A DNA stretch of 64,000 nt from contig OY759219.1 in NCBI GenBank assembly GCA_963662175.1, positions 44,942,675 to 45,006,674 of the forward strand. The letters are read 5' to 3'. Position 1 is the first letter of the stretch; every line of letters begins with the position of its first letter. The notes under the pieces are model-generated. The model searched no databases. It had not been told where the DNA came from and saw only the letters and a list, made by a program, of their open reading frames with translations. The position numbers were made by a program, and so were the translations under genes. Shown in pieces: positions 46,601-56,179 of this stretch. Source of the stretch: Aradus depressus. Lineage: Eukaryota > Arthropoda > Insecta > Hemiptera > Aradidae.

Positions 46601-49600
46601 GACCCCCTCAATGCAAAACGTCGTCGATGAATTACCAGTAATGTGCTTTTCCCGGGCGAATTCAACTAAGTTTTTCCTTTCCCTCTGAAACCATCCTACC
46701 GATTTGGTTTAAAATGAGTGTGGGAACATCTCAACGCTTCTACTAATATTCGTGTTGATACTTTCATTAAATCAAGAGTCATTACAGAGGCAGTTATTAG
46801 GAATTTAGAATGCAGCCTTCCTCTTTCTGTAGCTCGTTTGGCTGCAACTTTACAGGTGTCGTCCTTACGGCATTCTGCATACACTCATACAATAAGAGGA
46901 TGGGTCCATCGGTATCTACACCTGCCGCGCGCCCTTTAATGCGTAATCATTTGAAACTTCCTGCTAATATTTTTTCTAATTTCCAGATATTGCTAGAGGT
47001 TTGATCCAATACCACGCCCCAAAAAGTGACGTTGAAAAAGTGAGTTCCTATAATATCTTGTTATTTCCCCAAAAGTACCATATTTTCTTCTTTTTTTCTT
47101 GAACATGTTTCATAATCAGAATTCGGGTTATGATATTTTTCCATCAAGATATGCCTAATTTAATGCTGGAAATGAGCATTTTGTTTATAGTTTTTTTTGT
47201 TGGAAATATCTCTACCAGCATAACATTCTCTACAAAACAGTTCTATTAATTTTGTTCAAAAATAAATCTGTTTCACGGCGAATATGTTAGGTTGCCTTTG
47301 GTTTTTTTTTTTTTTTGCAATCAATCTGAAACGACTGGTCATGATTGATGTCTTCATGATTTGTTTGGACTCCTAAAATTTGACTTTTATTTCATCGTCT
47401 CTTTCTCTTACCTTTCTTCCAGGGAATAAATTAATAAAATCGTGTTTACGGATGTATATCTCATCAGCGTGGCGAAACTTCAAAAATTAATATTTTTTTT
47501 TTACATGTTAGCCTTGTTTATCCTTGCCAAATTAAACTTTCATATTATAAATTATTCAATTTATATTGTCGCATGTTTTGTAATAATTAAAATGCAATAA
47601 ATATTCAATTTATATTGTCGCAAGTTTTGTGATAATTAAAATGCAATATATATTCATTTTACATTGTCGAAAATTTCGTTCCTCCTAGACCTCATTACTA
47701 CTATTTATTTATTTATTTATTTGTTACAAACGGGCAAAGACCCTTTACAATTTGTGTTACATTTATACTAGCCGTGCCCACCATCGTTGCTGAGTACTTA
47801 TTAGCTCCTTTGCTAAGCACGTATTAGCTGCGTTGCACCGAGTTCCTATTTCGGCGTCCACTATTGCACCCTTCCTCAGCACATGTTTGCTGGATTTTTT
47901 GGCCAAAACTAGCTGAGGTGACCAGCGTTCCTAAGAAATTTTTTACTTTGGTGTCCACTATTGCAAGGTAATATCTAGTAGGGATTTCCACCCTTCCTCG
48001 GCACATGTTTGCTGGATTGCTCGGCGTTATTCGACAAAGACTAGCTGAGGTGACCAGCGTTCCTAAAAACTTTTTAACTTTGGTGTCCACTATTGCACGG
48101 TAATATCTAAAAGGGATGTCCACCCTTCCTCAGCACATGTTTGCTGGTGTGCTCAGCGTTATTCTACAATGACTAGCTGAGGTGACCAGCGTTCCTAAAA
48201 ACTTTTTAACTTTGGTGTCCTCTATTGCACGGTAATATCGAAGAGGGATGTCCACCCTTCCTCGGCACATGTTCGCTGGATTGCTCGGCGTTATCAGACA
48301 AAGACTAGCTGAGGTGACCAGCGTTCCTAAAACCTTTTCAACTTTGGTGTCCACTATTGCACGGTAATATCTAGGAGGGATGTCCACCCTTCCTCGGCAC
48401 ATGTTTGCTGGATTGCTCGGCGTTATTCGAGAAAGACTAGCTGAGGTAACCAGCGTTCCTAAAAACTTTTTAACTTTGGTGTCCACTATTGCACGGTAAT
48501 ATCTAAAAGGGATGTCCACCCTTCCTCAGCACATATTTGCTGGTGTGCTCGGCGTTATTCGACAAAGACTAGCTGAGGTGACCAGCGTTCCTAAAAACTT
48601 TTTAACTTTGGTGTCCTCTATTGCACGGTAATATCGAAGAGGGATGTCCACCCTTCCTCGGCACATGTTCGCTGGATTGCTCGGCGTTATCAGACAAAGA
48701 CTAGCTGAGGTGACCAGCGTTCCTAAAACCTTTTCAACTTTGGTGTCCACTATTGCACGGTAATATCTAGGAGGGATGTCCACCCTTCCTCGGCACATGT
48801 TTGCTGGATTGCTCGGCGTTATTCGAGAAAGACTAGCTGAGGTAACCAGCGTTCCTAAAAACTTTTTAACTTTGGTGTCCACTATTGCACGGTAATATCT
48901 AAAAGGGATGTCCACCCTTCCTCAGCACATATTTGCTGGTGTGCTCGGCGTTATTCGACAAAGACTAGCTGAGGTGACCAGCGTTCCTAAAAACTTTTTA
49001 ACTTTGGTGTCCACTATTGCACGGTAATATCTAGGAGGGATGTCCACCCTTCCTCGGCACATGTTCGCTGGATTGCTCGGCGTTATTAGACAAAGACTAG
49101 CTGAGGTGACCAGCGTTCCTAAAACCTTTTCAACTTTGGTGTCCACTATTGCACGGTAATATCTAGGAGGGATGTCCACCCTTCCTCGGCACATGTTTGC
49201 TGGATTGCTCGGCGTTATTTGACAAAGACTAGCTTAGGTGACCAGCGTTCCTAAAAACTTTTCAACTTTGGTGTCCAACATTGCACGGTAATATCTAGGA
49301 GGGATGTCCACCCTTCCTCGGCACATGTGTGCTGGATTGTTTGGCAACAACTAGCTGAGTTGACCAGCGTTCCTAAAAACATTTTAAATTTGGTGTCCAC
49401 CATTGGACGGTAATATCTAGAAGGGATGTCCACCCTTCCTCAGCACATATTTGCTGGTGTGCTCGGCGTTATTCGACAAAGACTAGCTGAGGTGACCAGC
49501 GTTCCTAAAAACTTTTTAACTTTGGTGTCCTCTATTGCACGGTAATATCGAAGAGGGATGTCCACCCTTCCTCGGCACATGTTCGCTGGATTGCTCGGCG

Positions 49601-52600
49601 TTATCAGACAAAGACTAGCTGAGGTGACCAGCGTTCCTAAAACCTTTTCAACTTTGGTGTCCACTATTGCACGGTAATATCTAGGAGGGATGTCCACCCT
49701 TCCTCGGCACATGTTTGCTGGATTGCTCGGCGTTATTCGAGAAAGACTAGCTGAGGTAACCAGCGTTCCTAAAAACTTTTTAACTTTGGTGTCCACTATT
49801 GCACGGTAATATCTAAAAGGGATGTCCACCCTTCCTCAGCACATATTTGCTGGTGTGCTCGGCGTTATTCGACAAAGACTAGCTGAGGTGACCAGCGTTC
49901 CTAAAAACTTTTTAACTTTGGTGTCCACTATTGCACGGTAATATCTAGGAGGGATGTCCACCCTTCCTCGGCACATGTTCGCTGGATTGCTCGGCGTTAT
50001 TAGACAAAGACTAGCTGAGGTGACCAGCGTTCCTAAAACCTTTTCAACTTTGGTGTCCACTATTGCACGGTAATATCTAGGAGGGATGTCCACCCTTCCT
50101 CGGCACATGTTTGCTGGATTGCTCGGCGTTATTTGACAAAGACTAGCTTAGGTGACCAGCGTTCCTAAAAACTTTTCAACTTTGGTGTCCAACATTGCAC
50201 GGTAATATCTAGGAGGGATGTCCACCCTTCCTCGGCACATGTGTGCTGGATTGTTTGGCAACAACTAGCTGAGTTGACCAGCGTTCCTAAAAACATTTTA
50301 AATTTGGTGTCCACCATTGGACGGTAATATCTAGAAGGGATGTCCACACTTCCTCGGCACATTCTTGCTGGAAGGACTTATTAAATAGAGTGTCACTATC
50401 TAGTGATGATGCCCAGAAAATACTGAAAATATGATAATCACCGCTGCCCGTCCTAAAATCAGTTTACATACCAAAACACTAAATATAATTATTTTTATTT
50501 CAGGGTTTCATTCAATGCTATTTGGAGAGAAAGGGCTTCGTAAGTATTCATGTATTCATTCTAATGTATCTGTACAATCTGAGAGTGTTTCTTCCTTGAT
50601 TGAAGTCCAGAGAGAGTGTCTTCCTTGATTCAGTAGGTAGTATATACAGGGTAACTGGTTGTTAACATTGGAGCCAGTAGTAGGTAACTGTAGAGTTAAT
50701 TTATCTGTCCCTACTGAAGTCCAGAGAGAGTGTCTTTCTTGATTCAGTAGGTAGTACATACAGGGTAACTGGCCATAAATATTGGAGCTTGAAGTAGGTA
50801 ACTGTAAAGTTAATTTATCTGACCCTACTGTAGTCCAGACAGAGTGTCGTCCTTGATTCAGTAGGTTGTATATACAGGGTAACTGGTTGTTAACATTGGA
50901 GCCTGAAGAAAGTAACTGTAGAGTTAATTTATCTGTCCCTACTGAAGTCCAGAGAGAGTGTCTTCCTTGATTCAGTAGGTACTATATACAGGGTAACTGG
51001 TTGTTAACATTGGAGCCTGAAGTAGGTAACTGTAGAGTTAATGTATCTGTCCCTACTGAAGTCCAGAGAGAGTGTCTTCCTCGATTCAGTAAGTAGTATA
51101 TACAGGGTAACTGGTTGTTAACATCGGAGCCTGAAGTAAGGAGTTAATTTGCAACAAAATTACTTATGGTCCAGTATGGTCCTGTTCTGTAGCGTTGTTC
51201 AGAAATAAAAACGATTCAAGGGGTAAATGTTGCTTGCAGGGCTATGCGGGTTTTACCAATGCAAAAAAGCATCATACATTTGTATCCATGCCAAATATAT
51301 TCCGAAGTTCGCCTGGGTATTCCACCACCATAGCTGTTTTACTTGTTAAAAACAGGACATTCTGAAAATATGATATTTCTCCGAAATGCTTAAGCATCGG
51401 CTCATAATTTATAATAGGGAAGTTTCGATGAAAATAAGCTGTACAATCACCTACGTCATACTCCATGTTTCATAACTAGACATCCTAGTAGGAATTCCAG
51501 GCGATACAATTTCTTAAAAAATAAATTAAATTAAATATTAAAAAAATAACGTTAAAAAATGTTAATAATGACTAATGTTTTCTTACGCAAGAAAACAACA
51601 GATGTCTTACTCTGGGAATTCTAAATCCTCAAACAAACTTTCTTGTAGCTGCATGTAATCATCGGCTGTTATGACGTTTGCTTTACATTACCCCTTCTAC
51701 TTCCCTTCTGCCGATTTAATTGAAAGTCAAAAGGCTTCCTCCATGGGTTTCATAATTTCATGTGGATATGATCATTCTATTGAGTGTTCTATTGTTTACA
51801 GAAGAACAATAATGTGTTTTTTTGGCACTTTTCAGCTCTCGGTAATTCCAGTTTAGACACAATAATGAGTATACATACATATTCTGCTATAGAAAGTATT
51901 ATTACATTTTCAATTTCACTTGGATCCATGTGGCGGTGGACATTAGGAATATTGCTACAGTTCCCTATTCTACTGTCAAAAGTATTATTACATTTTCAAT
52001 TTCACTTGGATCCATGTGGCGGTGGACATTAGGAATATTGCTACAGTACCCTATTGTACTGTCAAAAGTATTATTACATTTTCAATTTCACTTGGATCCA
52101 TGTGGCGGCGGAAATTAAGAATATTGCTACAGTAACCTATTCTACTGTCAAAAGTATTATTACATTTTCAATTTCACTTGGATCAGACAGTTTCTAAAGA
52201 AAAACAAGATGGCGGATTAAACATGGCAACCAAATTACAAGTAAAGAATATCCTTTAACCACCTCCATAGAACCTTCTCCGAAACAACTTTTTGGTATCG
52301 CTTCGATGTTAATTAAGGTATTCGCGGAAAGCTGGATTCCGCAAGGAGTTTGTTGATATGTAAATGATATTTCTTTGATACATCTGAAAGCGAAATCTTC
52401 AGATGTCGCGTATTTTTGCTCTAATTGAGAGAGCACTGCTCAAACTATCCAAAGCCCTCTTTTAGCCCTATGGGCATGTTTCGTGCGGCTCTATTTTATC
52501 AAATGTCGGTATACAACGTAATTGTTTGTGTTGCAGTTAAACTCGAAAGTGCCGATCAGTGTGAACTCACCGTTATACAAAGAACATGGTACACATGGGT

Positions 52601-52642
52601 ATGCATGGCCTCTTCAACAAAAATTGGAAAACATCATCATGG
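31896..52642 (+). CDS. OBP-C: odorant-binding protein family gene, 5' part, C-minus-like
   Basis: Exons 31896-32001, 46987-47039, 50504-50539 and 52537-52642 join in frame to 100 residues (phases 0-1, 1-0, 0-0, 0-1), the same exon types as OBP-B. C1 lies in LIVLCADPLDMKH. The C2 position is Gly (GFIQCYLERKGF), still exactly 26 residues after C1, and C3 is kept. The fourth exon ends ENIIMG and has no Cys at the C4 position. Loss of C2 recalls C-minus OBPs, which lose C2 and C5; loss of C4 as well would be unusual. A C5-C6 exon was not found and may lie past the 74-bp satellite. The second intron is 15 kb. It is either a diverged OBP or a decaying copy. Confidence 0.62.
32155..32565. repeat. 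~108-bp duplication plus 29-bp tandem units
   Basis: GTTTCCGCTCTC.CTCTAAACC, then CTCAATAAG, with a poly-C stretch and CTAATTTTTTGATCTC, is duplicated at 32160 and 32270. From 32376 the first 29 bp alone repeat about seven times. Strongly pyrimidine-rich. Confidence 0.88.
32737..32995. repeat. 123-bp tandem duplication
   Basis: GAGCATGCCGTCCTTCGGTG recurs at 32737 and 32860, with a third, diverged start at 32983. Copies are nearly identical. Confidence 0.93.
32996..33994. other. C-rich intron sequence flanking the palindrome, nothing recognised
   Basis: The + strand is poor in G and rich in CCC-containing pyrimidine tracts, as is the adjoining left palindrome arm. This stretch itself has no inverted copy in the window. 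Confidence 0.45.
36172..36717 (+). pseudogene. CENP-B/Psq-type HTH protein gene, left arm, with nonsense codon
   Basis: Identical in frame to the right-arm copy, but codon 93 is TAA at 36448-36450 where the other copy has CAA. Residues 1-50 (MGVKRNALTIENKIKIIKLF to ILKRRE) form a helix-turn-helix like those at the N-terminus of pogo/Tigger transposases and CENP-B. Transcription would run toward the palindrome centre. Confidence 0.8.
37471..38000. repeat. Self-complementary 20/40-bp repeat at the palindrome centre
   Basis: Units GATATCGTTATAAATATAGC and GATATCGTTATAACTACTGT alternate with 20-bp spacing. In the first ~115 bases the reverse complements are seen, then the orientation switches near 37585. 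Every unit contains GATATC and TTATAA, which are palindromes themselves. Confidence 0.9.
38750..39295 (-). CDS. CENP-B/Psq-type helix-turn-helix protein, 181 residues
   Basis: N-terminal HTH (residues 5-50: TIENKIKIIKLFDEG, then VGEISKHFKIPQSTISSILK) of the type used by Tigger/pogo transposases, CENP-B and jerky proteins to bind DNA. Next is an acidic Ser/Gln/His-rich linker (about 80-130), then a basic segment (YGDKKPTKKFNLPKPVKGL). No DDE catalytic domain follows before the stop, so it is at most a DNA-binding remnant or domesticated fragment. Its mirror copy in the left arm has a stop codon. It could be a non-autonomous element product; expression is unknown. Confidence 0.72.
   Translation of the reverse strand: MGVKRNALTIENKIKIIKLFDEGEKVGEISKHFKIPQSTISSILKRRETIFQLDTCGKRHIKRIRTNGDYPMEQDETEDTPPLAFNGENYTQQHTDSSEDDVGEHSSSSQQQTDSSQHDTDEDGSERIHSTEHRRVVYGDKKPTKKFNLPKPVKGLIPLSKENMTFLRLVGYKVLSSTYRC
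41472..46512. repeat. 92-bp satellite array, about 54 copies
   Basis: The monomer runs GGCAATATGGACAATATAAA, TGTTAAACAAGTTCCTTCAT, TTTGTGCTGAGGATGGTGTA, AGCCGAAACCGGGAGAC, then a variable (TA)n. Copies are almost identical apart from the TA length (92 to about 100 bp) and a few deletions (near 43822 and 44925). 63-codon minus frames appear wherever neighbouring copies are exactly 92 bp. Copy similarity suggests recent homogenisation. Confidence 0.97.
46513..46986. other. OBP-C intron, nothing recognised
   Basis: Unique-looking sequence between the satellite and the next OBP-C exon. The short frames on both strands are not supported. Confidence 0.45.
46987..47039 (+). CDS. OBP-C exon: C1-C2 linker helix
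   Basis: TTTCCAG acceptor and GTGAGT donor, 53 nt, phase 1 to 0. It encodes IARGLIQYHAPKSDVEK, one codon shorter than its paralogs. Joined to the C1 exon (G+AT = Asp) it keeps 26 residues between C1 and the C2 position. Confidence 0.6.
47540..47680. repeat. ~56-bp tandem repeat, 2.5 copies
   Basis: ATTCAATTTATATTGTCGCA, then A/TGTTTTGTAATAATTAAAATG, is repeated with slight changes. Confidence 0.8.
47770..50395. repeat. 132-bp tandem array of four 33-bp subunits with 396- and 914-bp higher-order copies
   Basis: CTAGCTGAGGTGACCAGCG, then TTCCTAAAAAC, TTTGGTGTCCACTATTGCAC, GGGATGTCCACCCTTCCTCG and TTGCTGGATTGCTCGGCG make a 132-bp unit (4 x 33). Segment 48130-48519 recurs 396 bp downstream. 48526-49433 recurs 914 bp downstream (49440-50347). 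The long minus-strand frames exist because 33, 132 and 396 are multiples of three. Confidence 0.95.
50504..50539 (+). CDS. OBP-C exon: C2-C3 region
   Basis: TTTCAG acceptor and GTAAGT donor, 36 nt, phase 0 to 0. It encodes GFIQCYLERKGF. C3 is kept, and Gly replaces C2. Confidence 0.65.
50560..51140. repeat. 114-bp tandem array, about 5 copies
   Basis: GTCCAGAGAGAGTGTCTTCC recurs at 50605, 50719, 50833 and onwards. The unit also holds GATTCAGTAGGTAGTATATA and GGGTAACTGGTTGTTAACAT. Confidence 0.95.
51272..52436 (-). pseudogene. Unidentified minus-strand coding remnants
   Basis: Three minus-strand pieces look protein-like: 52436-52194 (LSQLEQKYATSEDFAFRCIK), 51678-51607 (NVITADDYMQLQESLFEDLE, then FPE and a stop) and 51466-51272 (MEYDVGDCTAYFHRNFPIIN). 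They may be parts of one old transposon or gene, split by the 86-bp repeats. I do not recognise the family. Confidence 0.3.
51893..52188. repeat. 86-bp tandem repeat, about 3.5 copies
   Basis: TATTATTACATTTTCAATTT, then CACTTGGATCCATGTGGCGG, repeats every 86 bp (51921, 52007 and onwards). Confidence 0.93.
52537..52642 (+). CDS. OBP-C exon: C3-C4 region, C4 not seen
   Basis: GTTGCAG acceptor and GTAAGC donor, 106 nt, phase 0 to 1, 35 codons with YAWPLQQKLENIIM at the end. Phase and place match the C3-C4 exons of OBP-A and OBP-B, but no Cys is present. Least certain exon of this gene. Confidence 0.45.
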
Positions 52643-52644
52643 GT

Positions 52645-53063
52645 AAGCCGAGGGCTTCACACCACCCGTTGAGGTCACAACAGGTGGGCCGTGTTAGAGC
52701 ACCCAGGGGTCATACCCGGCGCTTGGTTATACTACCTTCTTTTCCCTCTGCCAGGAAGCGACGAATCGACTGAACTCTGGGCCTCACTCGTCAGCTTCCG
52801 AGGGCTCAGTCCCCAGTACGATCCTGTCCGGCCTATCAACTCCACCCTAGTCTTGTCCTACAGCGGACATTCGAAAACCACATGTTCCGCAGTCTCACGA
52901 GCGATTCGGGCTGACCTTCTTGAAAAAGAAGAGCTTCGAGTTGTAATCCCCGTGACCCGATAGTATCTGAGACGTCCAATGGTCCGGCTTTACCCAAACA
53001 GACTCAAGTCTTGCCTGGACTGTATGCGTAGGTCGTTCGGCCGTCTGAAGATCGTGACCATCG
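52645..53063 (-). pseudogene. Decayed R1-clade LINE C-terminal fragment
   Basis: The minus strand reads ARLESVWVKPDHWTSQILSG, then HGDYNSKLFFFKK. This aligns closely with RLDSPWIQPDHWMSQVLSGH and DFSAKLFFFKR in the element at 8.7-10.1 kb. Stops and deletions follow, and the zinc motif is destroyed. It starts right after the OBP-C donor site. Confidence 0.8.
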
Positions 53064-53170
53064 TAGTCAATATTAAAAACTGATCAATTACCCATCCTGT
53101 GACTTACCTGTACCTGTATTTAGGTAAAAGGTTATGTGGTGGTTAACTGATCAGTTTTTAATATTGACTA
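53064..53170. repeat. 107-bp stem-loop with 23-bp perfect inverted ends
   Basis: TAGTCAATATTAAAAACTGA plus TCA at 53064-53086 is the exact reverse complement of 53148-53170. The loop is about 61 bp. It resembles a tiny fold-back or MITE-like insertion at the edge of the R1 fragment. Confidence 0.8.
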
Positions 53171-53532
53171 CCATATAAAGCGAAAATTATTTAATTTTTA
53201 CAAAAGTTTTGATTTTTATAAATAATTATTTATAATGTTTAACTAAATTAGTAGCTTAGTTCCTCTCCCCACATGGTGATCCTTGCTTATTTCATGATGT
53301 TTGCAGCTCACACTTTTTGGGTATAAAATTTATAAAAATGGGACTAACGAATATTTATTCGTGTATTTTTTATTAATTATATCATTCAAAATGTTACTAA
53401 CAGAAGCTAGTTGGCACCCTTTGGCATTATCTATTTTTTGAACAGTCTCATTTTCTTAGTTTTAGTAGCTTTGTATTATATGTATGTAATTTTCCTGAAG
53501 AAAATGATAAAGTGATATTTATCGTATATTTA
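53171..53532. other. AT-rich sequence, nothing recognised
   Basis: Lies between the stem-loop and the first 74-bp satellite copy. No coding or repeat structure was recognised. Confidence 0.45.
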
Positions 53533-54984
53533 TTGAAATTTAAAGGGGGTTAGAGTCAGTTCTCGCTCTTCTCTACATACATATGATCATTGAACAGATG
53601 TTGAAATTAAATTTAAAGGGGGTTAGAGTCAGTTCTCGCTCTCTCTCTACATACATATCATCATTGAACAGATGCTGAAATTAAATTTATAGGGGGTTAG
53701 AGTCAGTTCTCGCTCTCTCTCTACATACATATGATCATTGAACAGATGTTGAAATTAAATTTAAAGGGGGTTAGAGTCAGTTCTCGCTCTCTCTCTACAT
53801 ACATATCATCATTGAACAGATGTTGAAATTAAATTTAAAGGGGGTTAGAGTCAGTTCTCGCTCTCTCTCTACATACATATCATCATTGAACAGATGTTGA
53901 AATTAAATTTAAAGGGGGTTAGAGTCAGTTCTCGCTCTCTCTCTACATACATATCATCATTGAACAGATGTTGAAATTAAATTTAAAGGGGGTTAGAGTC
54001 AGTTCTCGCTCTCTCTCTCTACATACATATCATCATTGAACAGATGTTGAAATAAAATTTAAAGGGGGTTAGAGTCAGTTCTCGCTTACTCTCTACATAC
54101 ATATCATCATTGAACAGATGTTGAAATTAAATTTAAAGGGGGTTAGAGTCAGTTCTCGCTCTCTCTCTACATACATATGATCATTGAACAGATGTTGAAA
54201 TTAAATTTAAAGGGGGTTAGAGTCAGTTCTCGCTCTCTCTCTACATACATATGATCATTGAACAGATGTTGAAATTAAATTTAAAGGGGGTTAGAGTCAG
54301 TTCTCGCTCTCTCTCTACATACATATCATCATTGAACAGATGTTGAAATTAAATTTAAAGGGGGTTAGAGTCAGTTCTCGCTCTCTCTCTACATACATAT
54401 GATCATTGAACAGATGTTGAAATTAAATTTAAAGGGGGTTAGAGTCAGTTCTCGCTCTCTCTCTACATACATATGATCATTGAACAGATGTTGAAATTAA
54501 ATTTAAAGGGGGTTAGAGTCAGTTCTCGCTCTCTCTCTACATACATATCATCATTGAACAGATGTTGAAATTAAATTTAAAGGGGGTTAGAGTCAGTTCT
54601 CGCTCTCTCTCTACATACATATCATCATTGAACAGATGTTGAAATTAAATTTAAAGGGGGTTAGAGTCAGTTCTCGCTCTCTCTCTACATACATATCATC
54701 ATTGAACAGATGTTGAAATTAAATTTAAAGGGGGTTAGAGTCAGTTCTCGCTCTCTCTCTACATACATATGATCATTGAACAGATGTTGAAATTAAATTT
54801 AAAGGGGGTTAGAGTCAGTTCTCGCTCTCTCTCTACATACATATGACCATTGAACAGATGTTGAAATTAAATTTAAAGGGGGTTAGAGTCAGTTCTCGCT
54901 CTCTCTCTACATACATATCATCATTGAACAGATGTTGAAATTAAATTTAAAGGGGGTTAGAGTCAGTTCTCGCTCTCTCTCTAC
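53533..54984. repeat. 74-bp satellite, block 1 (about 20 copies)
   Basis: Monomer: GATCATTGAACAGATGTTG, AAATTAAATTTAAAGGGGG, TTAGAGTCAGTTCTCGCTCT, CTCTCTACATACATAT. The first position alternates GATCATT/CATCATT between copies. The block ends at the LTR insertion. Confidence 0.97.
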
Positions 54985-56179
54985 TGTAATGTAGGGAGTG
55001 TTGCGCGTCGCGGTCTTAATAAAAATGTGGTATTTTGAATTTACTTTAATCGAAATTGCGGAGATTTTCTATAAAACTGCTGTGTCTTTACTAATTTAAA
55101 ATGTCCATAGGATGCCAGATCGCTTAGGTAATAGACGATCATTTAAATTTACTGATTTTAATATACGAATTGGATTTCTATAACCAAAGGCGAAAGGATT
55201 CGTCAGCGAAAAGAGTTTTGAAAAACCAAATTGTTAAATCATAACTGACCTGGGATAGAGCATAGGAACAAACAACTAAAATTTAGAAATTCATTTTAAA
55301 AAAATTATATTTATGCTAAAACAAAAATTAATACTTAAAATAAAAATAAAAATTATAATATATAATATAAACCTTATTTTGATAATTGGAGACAGGGGCT
55401 GGAGAGACTAATTGGATGTTGGGTAGATCTGCGAGGGCTTTAGAGTGGAAGACTGACTGATGGCTGGGCTCCTCCACAACTCCTGGATCTCAAAGGCTCA
55501 TCTGGACTGGAGTTGATGACTTCCACTGGTGGATCTCGACCAACGGAATGAAACTCCAGACTTCCACTGCTCCAGAAAAGTGAAGTGTCCACTTCCACCT
55601 CTAGACCTCAACTGTAGTCTTCCACTGGTGGATCTCGACTGTAACTGAATGATGAACCCCTGACTTCCTCCTGGCTCTCGATGTTCTTCCCCCTCCTCCT
55701 ACCAGTTTCCCCTACTCTTCTCCTTCTTTCTTCTCCTCGGCCATTTCGGAATTTTGCCTGCGAGGCAATCAATTTGACCTCTGTCCACTTTAGTTTGGAC
55801 ATTCCAGATAGTTTTATGGGCCACTAACAACGGGCTTGGAGCTCCAATCTGGTACCTGACTGTAGCCAGATTGTAAAATCCGGGTTGTAAAAGGCTATAT
55901 AAATATTCCTCCAGGTGACTGTTGGTGCCTTCTTTTATTGCATCTTGTCAGCTTCTTTCTTGACGGAGGCAAAATGGGATAAGCTCCTTCTACCTGATCC
56001 GGGTCTCCCTAGCCCGCCTATAGAATTAAGGGTTTCTTTCACCATTACTGTTTTTATGCATTACTGACTTTTCAAATTTGAAATTATAACACATTTGGCC
56101 TATGCAACTATTGACTATATTACATTTAAAAATACATTCTACAATATATTTGACCTAGTCGCAAATCCATTACACTACA
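54985..56179. mobile_element. Solo LTR inside the satellite, copy 1
   Basis: 1195 bp beginning TGTAATGTAGGG and ending CATTACACTACA (TG...CA, short inverted ends). It is flanked by the 4-bp target duplication CTAC (54981-54984 and 56180-56183), which belongs to the satellite monomer. TATATAAA at 55896 could be its promoter. No internal retrotransposon sequence is present. The 64-codon minus frame at 55802-55608 is repeated in copy 2 and is not convincing. Likely a Ty3/gypsy-type LTR, judging by the 4-bp TSD. Confidence 0.82.

Noticed and set aside
47824..50362. 90- to 129-codon minus-strand repeat proteins
   Set aside because: Period 33/132/396 is a multiple of three, which keeps frames open by chance. 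The frames start and stop at arbitrary variants.
55608..55802. 64-codon minus frame inside the solo LTR
   Set aside because: Present in both LTR copies only because they are duplicates. The Arg/Glu-rich text follows from purine-rich DNA; it has no supporting homology.
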